Origin: an uncultured Eubacteriales bacterium
Lineage (GTDB): Bacteria; Bacillota; Clostridia; Christensenellales; Aristaeellaceae
DNA length: 64,000 bases
Direction of reading: 5' to 3'
NCBI GenBank assembly: GCA_900315315.1
Contig: OMYT01000005.1
Span: 55,358 to 119,357, forward strand
A model generated the notes under the pieces. It made no database searches, was not told the DNA's origin, and saw only the letters and a list, made by a program, of their open reading frames with translations. Made by a program: the position numbers and the translations under genes. Positions 43,777 to 51,576 of the stretch are shown here, piece after piece. Position 1 is the stretch's first letter. Every line of letters starts with the position of its first letter.

Positions 43777-45063
43777 ATGAACCATACAGAAGAGATGATC
43801 CGGAATCTTGAGACGGAAAAGACAGAACAGTTGCTGACCTGGCTTTACGGAGCGGGAGAAGATGTGCTGGAGAAACAGAAAGCCAGATATGAAGCACTGA
43901 TCCGTCGGCATGCGGAAATATTCGGTGAAAAACCGGATCTTCAGCTGGTCAGCGCGCCGGGACGGACAGAGATCGGCGGCAATCATACGGACCATAATAA
44001 CGGCCGTGTGCTTGCGGCTGCCGTAAACCTTGATGCATTATGTGCTGTCAGCCCCCGGAAAGATATGACAGTACGCTTCCACAGCGAGGGATATGATCCG
44101 ATTGAGATGGATCTGTCAGATCTGTCCGTTCATCCGGAGGAAGAAGGAACGACCAAAGCGTTGATTCGCGGCGTTGCGGCCGGCATGCAGCAGAACGGTT
44201 ACAGTATCGGCGGTTTTGACGCTGCTGTGACCTCTACGGTCGCTGGCGGCAGCGGACTGAGCAGCAGCGCGGCACTGGAAGTAATGCTGACAGGCGTTTT
44301 CGACAGCCTTTACAACCATTTCGACATGCCTTATGTACTGCGGGCTCAGATCAGCCAGATGGCTGAAAACAAGTATTTCGGGAAACCTTCCGGACTGCTG
44401 GATCAGATGGCCAGTGCAGCCGGCGGGTTGGTAACGGTAGATTTCAGGGATACGAATAAACCGGAAGTGGAACCGATCAGCTATGATTTTGCAAGGCGAG
44501 GATATGCACTGGTGGTTGTGGCGACAGGTGGATCCCATGCGAACCTGACGGATCAGTATGCGGCGATCCCTGCAGAGATGAAACAGGTGGCTTCCTGCTT
44601 TGGCAAGCAGGTGCTGCGGGGCGTGACGGCAGAACAGCTGACAGCAGCGCTGACTATGCTCCGGCAAACGGTCAGTGACCGGGCGATCATGCGGGCGGTG
44701 CATTTCATCCAAGAGAATGACCGTGTACCGGAACAGGTCTCAGCACTGAAGGAGGACCGGATTGACGATTTCCTGCAGCTGATCATCGACAGCGGACGGT
44801 CCAGCTATATGTATCTGCAGAATGTGTTTGCGGACAACCGTGACCAAAGCCTCAGCCTGGCACTTTGTCTGGCGGAGATGCTGCTGAAGGGCCGTGGAGC
44901 CTGGCGGATCCATGGCGGAGGATTCGCCGGAACGACGCTGAATTTTGTTCCGGCTGATCTGGTGGAATCCTTCGTGGATGTGATGAGCCGGGCTTTCGGT
45001 GAAAAATCCTGCTTTGTACTGAATATCAGGCCGGTTGGCGCCGCGAGGATTGAATTGAATTAA
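43777..45063 (+). CDS. galK: Galactokinase
   Basis: GHMP kinase phosphorylating galactose at C1. 428 aa, slightly longer than usual owing to an N-terminal helix. The galactokinase signature is PGRTEIGGNHTDHNNGRVLA; the ATP motif is VAGGSGLSSSAALEV; the third motif is RIHGGGFAGTTLNFV. SD GGAGGAG. No galT or galE is adjacent, so galactose use would depend on genes outside the window. Confidence 0.9.
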   Translation: MNHTEEMIRNLETEKTEQLLTWLYGAGEDVLEKQKARYEALIRRHAEIFGEKPDLQLVSAPGRTEIGGNHTDHNNGRVLAAAVNLDALCAVSPRKDMTVRFHSEGYDPIEMDLSDLSVHPEEEGTTKALIRGVAAGMQQNGYSIGGFDAAVTSTVAGGSGLSSSAALEVMLTGVFDSLYNHFDMPYVLRAQISQMAENKYFGKPSGLLDQMASAAGGLVTVDFRDTNKPEVEPISYDFARRGYALVVVATGGSHANLTDQYAAIPAEMKQVASCFGKQVLRGVTAEQLTAALTMLRQTVSDRAIMRAVHFIQENDRVPEQVSALKEDRIDDFLQLIIDSGRSSYMYLQNVFADNRDQSLSLALCLAEMLLKGRGAWRIHGGGFAGTTLNFVPADLVESFVDVMSRAFGEKSCFVLNIRPVGAARIELN

Positions 45064-45083
45064 GAATTAAAAAACAGAATTTT
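45054..45083. other. AT-rich GAATTAAGAATT spacer
   Basis: Short GAATT-rich string at the end of galK, similar in composition to those at 12330 and 61920. No promoter is evident in the 60-bp gap before tsaE. Confidence 0.3.
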
Positions 45084-45123
45084 ACATGCACAAGGATAAC
45101 CGGACGAACAGGATTATGAGAGC

Positions 45124-45582
45124 ATGGGGAATACAATGGCTGTAACGCAAAGCGCGTCAGAGACACGGGCACTGGGAGAAAAACTGGCAGGGAGACTGAA
45201 ACCGGGTGATGTTATCCTGCTGGAAGGCAAACTGGGAGCCGGCAAGAGCGAACTGGCCCGTGGGATCGCCCGGGGGCTGGGTGTGACAGAAACGGTGACA
45301 AGCCCCAGTTTTACCATTCTGAATGTGTACGAGAGCGGGAGATATCCGCTGTATCATTTTGACTGGTACAGACTTGAGAGCGAGGAGGAACTGTACGAGC
45401 TCGGAATGGATGAATACCTGGGCGGGGACGGGATCGCGCTGGTGGAATGGCCGGGAAGGTGTCCGGAAGCGGTGCCTGAGGATTGCCTGCTGATCCGTCT
45501 GGATGCAGAAGGAGAAACAACCCGCCGGATCACTTCTGAAAGCAGAGGCAGTTTTCGAAAAATCATTCCGGACGAAGGTTGA
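45124..45582 (+). CDS. tsaE: tRNA t6A synthesis ATPase TsaE
   Basis: ATPase that supports the TsaB-TsaD complex in making N6-threonylcarbamoyl-adenosine at position 37 of ANN-decoding tRNAs. 152 aa: SASETRALGEKLAGRLKPGDVILLEGKLGAGKSELARGIARGLG contains the Walker A with KSE in place of the usual KTT; SPSFTILNVY and FDWYRL are typical. Start 45124 or, 12 bp later, ATG 45136 preceded by GGGGA. Followed 4 bp later by tsaB. Confidence 0.95.
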   Translation: MGNTMAVTQSASETRALGEKLAGRLKPGDVILLEGKLGAGKSELARGIARGLGVTETVTSPSFTILNVYESGRYPLYHFDWYRLESEEELYELGMDEYLGGDGIALVEWPGRCPEAVPEDCLLIRLDAEGETTRRITSESRGSFRKIIPDEG

Positions 45583-45586
45583 CGCT

Positions 45587-46279
45587 ATGAGGATACTTGT
45601 AATCGATACATCCGGACCGGTTTGCGGCACGGCGGTCATGGACGAAGGAAGAGTTTACAGTGAGTTTACCGTCCAGAACCGGAATACTCATTCCGCCAAT
45701 CTGATGCCGATGGTGGAAGCGGTGCTTCACGCTGCCGGAACGGGACTGAAGGAACTTGATGCCATTGCTGCGGTGACCGGCCCGGGGAGTTTTACCGGGG
45801 TGCGCATCGGGGTCGCGACCGCTAAAGGGCTGGCGCACGGTGCCGGACTGCCATGTATTCCCGTGGACGCGCTGGAAGCGTTAAGCGCTTCTGCCGGAGA
45901 TTTTGACGGGATCATCTGTTCGATTCAGGATGCTCGTGCAGGCCAGGTTTACGGCGCTGCTTTCCGAAATGGAGAACGTCTGCTGGGCGACGCGCCAATG
46001 AAACTGGAAGATTTCCTGAATAATGTGAGGCCGCTGGGAGAAAGATTTCTGTTTATCGGGGACGGTGTTCCGGTATACCGGGACAGAATTACGGAATTGC
46101 TCGGCGGGAAGGCTTTTTTCGCGGCAACACATCTCGGCTATCTGCGGCCGTCCGCGGCGGGGATGATCGCCTTGAAAAAGGAAGAAAAAGCGGATTATCT
46201 GACCCTGCAGGCGACCTATCTGCGGCCTCCGAACGCGCAGAAAAACAAAAAGCTGCTGGAGGCTATGGCCCGTGAATGA
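45587..46279 (+). CDS. tsaB: tRNA t6A synthesis protein TsaB
   Basis: Non-catalytic ASKHA-fold partner of TsaD. 230 aa: MRILVIDTSGPVCGTAV, THSANLMPMVEAVL, AVTGPGSFTGVRIGVATAKGLAHG. tsaD itself is not in the window. The start is ATG 45587; a longer frame overlaps tsaE. Its stop overlaps the GTG of rimI by eight bases. Confidence 0.95.
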   Translation: MRILVIDTSGPVCGTAVMDEGRVYSEFTVQNRNTHSANLMPMVEAVLHAAGTGLKELDAIAAVTGPGSFTGVRIGVATAKGLAHGAGLPCIPVDALEALSASAGDFDGIICSIQDARAGQVYGAAFRNGERLLGDAPMKLEDFLNNVRPLGERFLFIGDGVPVYRDRITELLGGKAFFAATHLGYLRPSAAGMIALKKEEKADYLTLQATYLRPPNAQKNKKLLEAMARE

Positions 46280-46778
46280 AACGATCATCCGCCGGATGAG
46301 ACTGAAGGATCTTGACGGGGTGGCGGCCCTGGAGGAAGCGACTTTTGCCCGGCCCTGGAGCCGGGAAAGTTTCCGGCAGGAACTGACCCGGAACGTTGCG
46401 GCCAGGTATCTGGTGGCGGAAGAGGACGGACGGGTGATCGGTTATGCCGGCGCCTGGATTATCCTGGATGAAAGCCATATCACCAATATTGCAGTGGCGG
46501 AGAACGCCAGGGGCCGCGGGATCGGACGAAAGCTGACGGAAGAATTGCTGCAGATTCTTTCCAACCTCGGAGCATCCTATGCGACACTGGAGGTCCGGGT
46601 GAGCAACCTGCGGGCACAGAATCTGTACAAAAGCCTCGGATTCATCTCCGTGGGGAAACGGAAACGGTATTATGAAGACAACAATGAGGACGCATACCTG
46701 ATGGTCTGCGATCAAATGCCGGAAGCAGACCCTGACTTTACGGAAGAACCCTGGATTGAAAAGGAGGAAGAAAAATGA
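46272..46778 (+). CDS. rimI: Ribosomal-protein-alanine N-acetyltransferase RimI
   Basis: GNAT acetyltransferase that in E. coli acetylates the N-terminus of S18. 168 aa: acceptor region ATFARPWSRESF, acetyl-CoA loop RGRGIGRKLTE, EVRVSNLRAQNLYKSLGF, and RKRYYEDNNEDAYLM. GTG 46272 with GGAGG 9 nt upstream. tsaE-tsaB-rimI is a widespread cluster. ATGA overlap with deoB. Confidence 0.93.
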   Translation: MNETIIRRMRLKDLDGVAALEEATFARPWSRESFRQELTRNVAARYLVAEEDGRVIGYAGAWIILDESHITNIAVAENARGRGIGRKLTEELLQILSNLGASYATLEVRVSNLRAQNLYKSLGFISVGKRKRYYEDNNEDAYLMVCDQMPEADPDFTEEPWIEKEEEK

Positions 46779-47956
46779 GCCGCGTATTTCTGACCGTACT
46801 GGATGCCGTAGGCGCCGGCGCGCTGCCGGACGCCGCCGAGTACGGGGACGCCGGAACCAATACCCTGGGACATGTAATCGCCGCGTGTGACCCGAAACTG
46901 CCGACGATGGCTTCTTTGGGCCTGGGGAGAATTCCGGGAACCGGATACCGCTGGGACGGGCCGGTGAAAGGAGCCTGGGGACGGGCGATCGAAGTCAGCA
47001 AAGGCAAGGATACAACTTCCGGCCACTGGGAAATTGCCGGGGTGCGGGTTGAACAGGCTTTCCCGACTTTCCCGGACGGTTTTCCGGATTCCTTTATTGA
47101 AGCATTTGAAGAAGCCATCGGCTACAAGGTGATTGGCAACAAGCCGGCCTCCGGCACGGCGATTCTTGACGAACTGGGCGAACAGGAACTGCTGGATGAT
47201 ACACCGATCGTCTATACCAGCGGGGACAGCGTATTCCAGATTGCCTGCCATGAAGACCTTTTTCCGCCGGAACAGCTCTGGGAGTTCTGTGAGATTGCGC
47301 GGGACATGCTGCAGGGCGAACTGGGCGTGGGCAGGGTGATCGCAAGACCCTTCGTGGGCGAACCGGGACATTTTGTCCGGACGGGCAACCGGCGTGACTT
47401 TTCCCTGCCGCCCTGCGGGCGGACGCTTCTGGACGCGGTCAAGGAAGCCGGCCTGGAAAGTATCGGCGTCGGAAAGATCGAGGATATCTTCGCGCATCGG
47501 GGGCTGACACAGAGCGATCATGCTGCCGGGAACCCTGCCTGCATGGATTCCCTGATCCGATTTATGAAGACCGATTTTGACGGCCTGTGCTTCACGAACC
47601 TGGTGGATACAGACTCTGTATACGGTCACCGGAATGATCCGAAAGGATTCGCAGGCGCGTTGGAAGCTTTTGATGAGCGTCTTCCGGAGATGCTGAACCT
47701 GCTTCACGACGGAGATCTGATGATTATCACTGCCGATCATGGCTGTGATCCGACCTATCTTCAGTCTACGGACCACAGCCGGGAATATATCCCGATCCTG
47801 GCCTGGACACCAGGAATGATGGAAGGAGTGGATCTCGGCACGAGAAAGACCTATGCGGATATCGGCGCTACCTGCGCCGAATGGCTGGGACTGCCGGACC
47901 GGTTTGATGCGGAGTCGTTTGCGGGGGCGCTCCGAACCCCCTCTGTCAATAAGTAA
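46775..47956 (+). CDS. deoB: Phosphopentomutase
   Basis: Interconverts (deoxy)ribose 1- and 5-phosphate in nucleoside salvage. 393-aa alkaline-phosphatase-fold enzyme: VFLTVLDAVGAGALPDAAEYGD with the nucleophile region, GKDTTSGHWEIAG, VDTDSVYGHRNDPKGFA and ITADHGCDPT. A nucleoside-scavenging role fits the BMP-type binding proteins elsewhere in the window. It overlaps rimI by ATGA. Confidence 0.96.
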   Translation: MSRVFLTVLDAVGAGALPDAAEYGDAGTNTLGHVIAACDPKLPTMASLGLGRIPGTGYRWDGPVKGAWGRAIEVSKGKDTTSGHWEIAGVRVEQAFPTFPDGFPDSFIEAFEEAIGYKVIGNKPASGTAILDELGEQELLDDTPIVYTSGDSVFQIACHEDLFPPEQLWEFCEIARDMLQGELGVGRVIARPFVGEPGHFVRTGNRRDFSLPPCGRTLLDAVKEAGLESIGVGKIEDIFAHRGLTQSDHAAGNPACMDSLIRFMKTDFDGLCFTNLVDTDSVYGHRNDPKGFAGALEAFDERLPEMLNLLHDGDLMIITADHGCDPTYLQSTDHSREYIPILAWTPGMMEGVDLGTRKTYADIGATCAEWLGLPDRFDAESFAGALRTPSVNK

Positions 47957-47980
47957 TAGTGATAAGGGAAAAGACTGAAA

Positions 47981-50458
47981 ATGAACAGATTCAGAATTGC
48001 GCTTCTTCTGCTGCTGACAGCGCTGCTGCTGCTGACTGTCCCTGCCTGGGCGGAGGAAGCAGAAGACCTGACGACCGGCTGCACGGTCAAAGTGGTGGAC
48101 AAGACCGGAAAGGTTAAGAGCATCACGGATGGCAAGTATACGACATTCTGGGAAAGCAGTAAGCGGAAGGAACCGTGGGTAACCATTTCTTCGGATAAAC
48201 CGATCTACGGACTGTATCTCTGCTTCCGGAACCTGCCGGAGAGCTATGTAATCCAGAAGAAGGACGGGGATGAATGGGTTACGGTCGCAGAGGGAGATCC
48301 CCTTTATTATCATGCCTATTATGAGCTGGACGGATTGAAGAAGATCCGGATTCTGTCCACGGCAGAAAAGAAAAATATCCTGGGGTTCAACGAGATCTAT
48401 GCTTTCGGGAAAGGCGAAGTTCCGGAATGGGTTCAGCGCTGGGAGCCGCCGGCAGAGAAGGCGGACCTTCTGCTTCTGATTGCTCATCCGGATGATGAAC
48501 TGCTGTTTACCGGCGGCGCGATCCCGACTTATGGTGCGGAACGGGGAAACGATGTTCAGGTGGTTTATCTGACTCCCAGCAATCCGACCCGCCGGAGCGA
48601 AGCCCTGAACGGCCTGTGGCATCTGGGCGTTCGGAACTATCCCGTTTTCGGGAACTTCAGTGACCGCTATGCCAACACCGGCAAACTGAAGGATGCCTAT
48701 AAGCTGATCACCGGCGGTCAGAATACCGTGTGGAGCTGGGTAACGGAGCAATACCGCCGGTTCCGCCCGGAGGTTGTGATCACCCAGGACATCAACGGTG
48801 AGTACGGCCATCCCCAGCACAAGATGATCGCGGACGCTGCGATCCAGTGCTTTTCGAAAGCGGCGGATCCGTCTGAATTCAAAGAATCCGCGGATCAATA
48901 CGGCTCCTGGCAGGTAAAGAAGCTTTATGTTCACCTGTACGGAGATGAAGACACCCAGACCATCCTGGACTGGGATCAGCCGCTGACCGCCTTCGGCGGA
49001 AAGACCGGCGCAGAGCTGGCAGCGGAAGCTTTTGCGCTTCATGTCAGCCAGAAAGGCATGGGCGCCGGCAAAGGGAAAAAGTTCGAAGAGTTCACGGTTG
49101 AAAAGACAGGGGCAGAGAAGTATCCCTACGATCACTTCGGCCTGCACAGCACCGAAGTGGGCGAGGATGAAGCAAAGGACGATTTCCTGGAGCATATTGG
49201 CAGCGTGGCGCAGACGGTGAAGGCACAAAACACTGAAGCGAAAGAAAAAACCGAAAAAGAAACGGAAATTGCAACGGAAGAAGAGACTTCTGCGGATGAA
49301 GCGGAAGATACAGACGAAGCGGAAGAGGGAAACGCTGAAGAAGAAGCTGAAGTGGAAGAGATCTCCGAAGAAGAAACAGTCGAAGAAACCGTCGAGGAAA
49401 CCGAGGAAGAACCTGTCGAGGAGACCGCAGAAGAAACGGAAGAGGAAACCGGGGAAGAAACCGCGGAGGAACCGGCAGAAAAGGAGACCAAAGCCTCCGA
49501 TAAAAAGGGAGACACCATCCCGATGACCCGTTTCAAGGATGTGACCGCACCGGGATGGGCGGATGTGGAACTGAACGCTCAGGGTTTCCTGGACGACAGT
49601 GAGTATGTTTACGCGGACGATGAGAACGGCCACTGGATGTTTGTCAATGAGACGCTGCGTGTGGTGATTGAGCGGACATACGAGGAACCGGACAAGAAGC
49701 ATCCATTCTACTGTTTCACGGCCAATATCTGGTGTGATACGGCGGCAGGCGAACTTCCCACAACCGTGTTCAAGGATCCTGAAAAGAAAAAGAGCGCAAA
49801 AGATTTCATGCGCAACATTGCCCTGGATAACAAGGTCGTTTTCGGCACGACCACGGATTATTATATCTATCGGATCAAGGCATCCTATCCTACAGGCATC
49901 GAGGTCCGGAACGGCGAAGTGATTTTCGATGATCCCCATAAGCTGGAATACAAGTGGGGAAGCATGCCCACTTATGAAACACTCGCACTGTATCGCGACG
50001 GGCATGGTGAAAGCCTGCCCAACAGGGAGAAGAGCGCACAGCAGTATGTGGATGAAGACGCGCTTCAGGTTTATTCCTTTGGTCCATGCCTGGTGAAGGA
50101 CGGCAAACTGACGGAATATGCCGAGAAACTATGCAACACTTCCTATAACCCCCGGCTGGCGATCGGTGTGGCGGAGGACGGACACTATATTGTCGTGATG
50201 TGCGAAGGACGTGTAAAGCGTTCCAAGGGTGTACAGATGGCATATCTTGCTCAGCTGATGCTGGACAGAGGCTGCAGCATCGCGGTGAACATGGACGGCG
50301 GACAGAGCGCAGCGATTGCTTTCATGGGACATCAGATGAACCAGGTCGTCAAATCAGATCCCAACGGCAGGGAACAGGCTGACATCCTGGCATTCGGGAC
50401 GTCGGATCAGGTCGGTACGTTCGAAATGGCGGACGAATTCAAATCAAAGAAGAAATGA
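47981..50458 (+). CDS. Secreted PIG-L deacetylase / phosphodiester glycosidase fusion
   Basis: 825 aa. Signal peptide 1-25 (MNRFRIALLLLLTALLLLTVPAWA). Residues about 28-145 look like a discoidin-type carbohydrate-binding domain (SITDGKYTTFWESS...). About 160-400 is a PIG-L/LmbE deacetylase with the Zn motif H169-P-D-D-E173 and NGEYGHPQHKM. About 410-510 is an extremely acidic linker of EETxEE repeats. About 520-815 is a NAGPA domain with VNMDGGQSAAIAFMG, paralogous to the lipoprotein at 23094. Predicted to act on N-acetylated, phosphodiester-linked surface glycans. I do not know this exact architecture as a named family. Follows deoB by 24 bp. Confidence 0.8.
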   Translation: MNRFRIALLLLLTALLLLTVPAWAEEAEDLTTGCTVKVVDKTGKVKSITDGKYTTFWESSKRKEPWVTISSDKPIYGLYLCFRNLPESYVIQKKDGDEWVTVAEGDPLYYHAYYELDGLKKIRILSTAEKKNILGFNEIYAFGKGEVPEWVQRWEPPAEKADLLLLIAHPDDELLFTGGAIPTYGAERGNDVQVVYLTPSNPTRRSEALNGLWHLGVRNYPVFGNFSDRYANTGKLKDAYKLITGGQNTVWSWVTEQYRRFRPEVVITQDINGEYGHPQHKMIADAAIQCFSKAADPSEFKESADQYGSWQVKKLYVHLYGDEDTQTILDWDQPLTAFGGKTGAELAAEAFALHVSQKGMGAGKGKKFEEFTVEKTGAEKYPYDHFGLHSTEVGEDEAKDDFLEHIGSVAQTVKAQNTEAKEKTEKETEIATEEETSADEAEDTDEAEEGNAEEEAEVEEISEEETVEETVEETEEEPVEETAEETEEETGEETAEEPAEKETKASDKKGDTIPMTRFKDVTAPGWADVELNAQGFLDDSEYVYADDENGHWMFVNETLRVVIERTYEEPDKKHPFYCFTANIWCDTAAGELPTTVFKDPEKKKSAKDFMRNIALDNKVVFGTTTDYYIYRIKASYPTGIEVRNGEVIFDDPHKLEYKWGSMPTYETLALYRDGHGESLPNREKSAQQYVDEDALQVYSFGPCLVKDGKLTEYAEKLCNTSYNPRLAIGVAEDGHYIVVMCEGRVKRSKGVQMAYLAQLMLDRGCSIAVNMDGGQSAAIAFMGHQMNQVVKSDPNGREQADILAFGTSDQVGTFEMADEFKSKKK

Positions 50459-50471
50459 AGCAAAATAATGC

Positions 50472-50501
50472 TTGACAGCCTATGATCCAAAGTGATATCT
50501 T
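50472..50501 (+). promoter_or_regulatory. Promoter of rplU-prp-rpmA
   Basis: TTGACA (50472-50477), 18-bp spacer, TATCTT (50496-50501) with extended -10 TGA. Confidence 0.7.
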
Positions 50502-50504
50502 ATT

Positions 50505-50570
50505 CGGGTAGCCGCTCGGGAGAGGTCTGTCCAAATGTGCTTCGGCGCAACCTCAGAATCCCGGCGAGAT
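50505..50570 (+). promoter_or_regulatory. L21-leader-like structured RNA
   Basis: The rplU leader can fold into one long interrupted hairpin. CTCGGGA pairs with TCCCGGCGAG, GAGGT with ACCTC, and the tip is TGTGC-TTCG-GCGCA with a UUCG tetraloop. Firmicutes have a known L21 leader that mimics rRNA for feedback control by the ribosomal protein. Position and shape agree; class membership is inferred. Confidence 0.6.
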
Positions 50571-50592
50571 TGTAATCAGGAGGTGCTGTCCC

Positions 50593-50862
50593 ATGTATGC
50601 CATTATTGCAGCTGGCGGCAGACAATACCGTGTTTCCCAGGATTCCAAGATTTCCTTCGACGTGCTGATGATCGGCGGAGAAGGCGAAGTCAAGGTCGGC
50701 AATCCCATCCTCGAAGGCGCCAAGGTTGAAGGCAAGGTGCTGGCTCAGGTGAAGGGTGAGAAAATCATCGTTTACAAGTATAAGAGCAAGAAGGATTCCA
50801 AGCGGAAGATCGGCCATCGTCAGCCCTACACCAAGGTGGAGATCACCGCGATCAACGCATAA
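50593..50862 (+). CDS. rplU: 50S ribosomal protein L21
   Basis: 89 aa, shorter than the typical 102 but with the family features: [61 protein letters not shown]. The stop overlaps the prp start (TAATG). Confidence 0.96.
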   Translation: MYAIIAAGGRQYRVSQDSKISFDVLMIGGEGEVKVGNPILEGAKVEGKVLAQVKGEKIIVYKYKSKKDSKRKIGHRQPYTKVEITAINA

Positions 50863-51209
50863 TGATCACCGCAGTCCTGTACCGGGAGGGAGAGGATCTG
50901 ACCGGCTGCCGGGCCGAAGGGCACAGCGGCTGGGCTGAAGCAGGCAATGATATCGTCTGCGCAGCGGTTTCGATTCTGACCTGTACTTGCGTGAACGCGC
51001 TGGAGAGCGTATGCGGTGTGATTCCCAGAATCACCGAGCATAACGAAAAAAAAGGAATCCTGGCCTTTGAGCTTCCGGAAAGAACGGAAGCGGCAAACGA
51101 CAAGGCGCAGATTCTGATGAAAGCGCTCCGGCAGGGACTGGAAGACCTGACAACAGAGTATCCGCAGAATGTGACACTTTCCATCAAAGAACGGAGGAAA
51201 CAACTATGA
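50862..51209 (+). CDS. prp: Ribosomal-processing cysteine protease Prp
   Basis: Cysteine protease that removes the N-terminal extension of L27 in Firmicutes. 115 aa. Catalytic pair visible: His21 in EGHSGWAE and Cys33 in DIVCAAVS. Always found between rplU and rpmA, as here. Overlaps both neighbours, so translationally coupled to its substrate. Confidence 0.95.
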   Translation: MITAVLYREGEDLTGCRAEGHSGWAEAGNDIVCAAVSILTCTCVNALESVCGVIPRITEHNEKKGILAFELPERTEAANDKAQILMKALRQGLEDLTTEYPQNVTLSIKERRKQL

Positions 51210-51505
51210 TGAAGCTTAATCTTCAGATGTTCGCCCATAAAAAGGGAATGGGCTCCACGCGTAACGGCCGCGACAGCGAGTCCAAGCGCCTGGGACCGAA
51301 GCGCGCCGACGGTCAGATGGCTCTGGCCGGCAACATTCTGGTGCGGCAGCGCGGCACCCACATCCATCCCGGCCATAACGTAGGCATCGGCAAGGATGAT
51401 ACCCTGTTCGCCAAGACCACCGGTATTGTTCGGTTCGAGCGCCTGGGTAAGGACCGCAAGCAGGTCTCCGTATATCCCGTTGAGACCGCGGCCGAAGCTC
51501 AGTAA
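51206..51505 (+). CDS. rpmA: 50S ribosomal protein L27, with Prp-cleaved extension
   Basis: 99 aa. The N-terminus [17 protein letters not shown] matches the Firmicutes pro-L27 with motif LNLQxFAxKKG. In known species Prp cuts after the F, leaving A-H-K-K-G as the mature end. The rest ([28 protein letters not shown]) is canonical. ATG 51206 with GGAGG 8 nt upstream. obgE, often next, is absent; a terminator follows. Confidence 0.97.
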   Translation: MMKLNLQMFAHKKGMGSTRNGRDSESKRLGPKRADGQMALAGNILVRQRGTHIHPGHNVGIGKDDTLFAKTTGIVRFERLGKDRKQVSVYPVETAAEAQ

Positions 51506-51523
51506 TAAACGGTCAGGAAGATC

Positions 51524-51556
51524 AAGGGCTGTTGCGTCGCAACAGTCCTTTTTTAC
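51524..51556 (+). terminator. Terminator after rpmA
   Basis: GGGCTGTTGC (51526-51535), GTC loop, GCAACAGTCC (51539-51548), then T6. Confidence 0.9.
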
Positions 51557-51576
51557 AAACACAGGAGGAAAGAACC

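Noticed and set aside
46712-50005. A minus-strand open frame of about 1,100 codons opposite deoB and the PIG-L/NAGPA gene
   Set aside because: The opposite strand encodes two clear protein families. The antisense frame is open because of GC-biased third positions and the Glu-rich linker, and its translation is low-complexity with no motif or SD.
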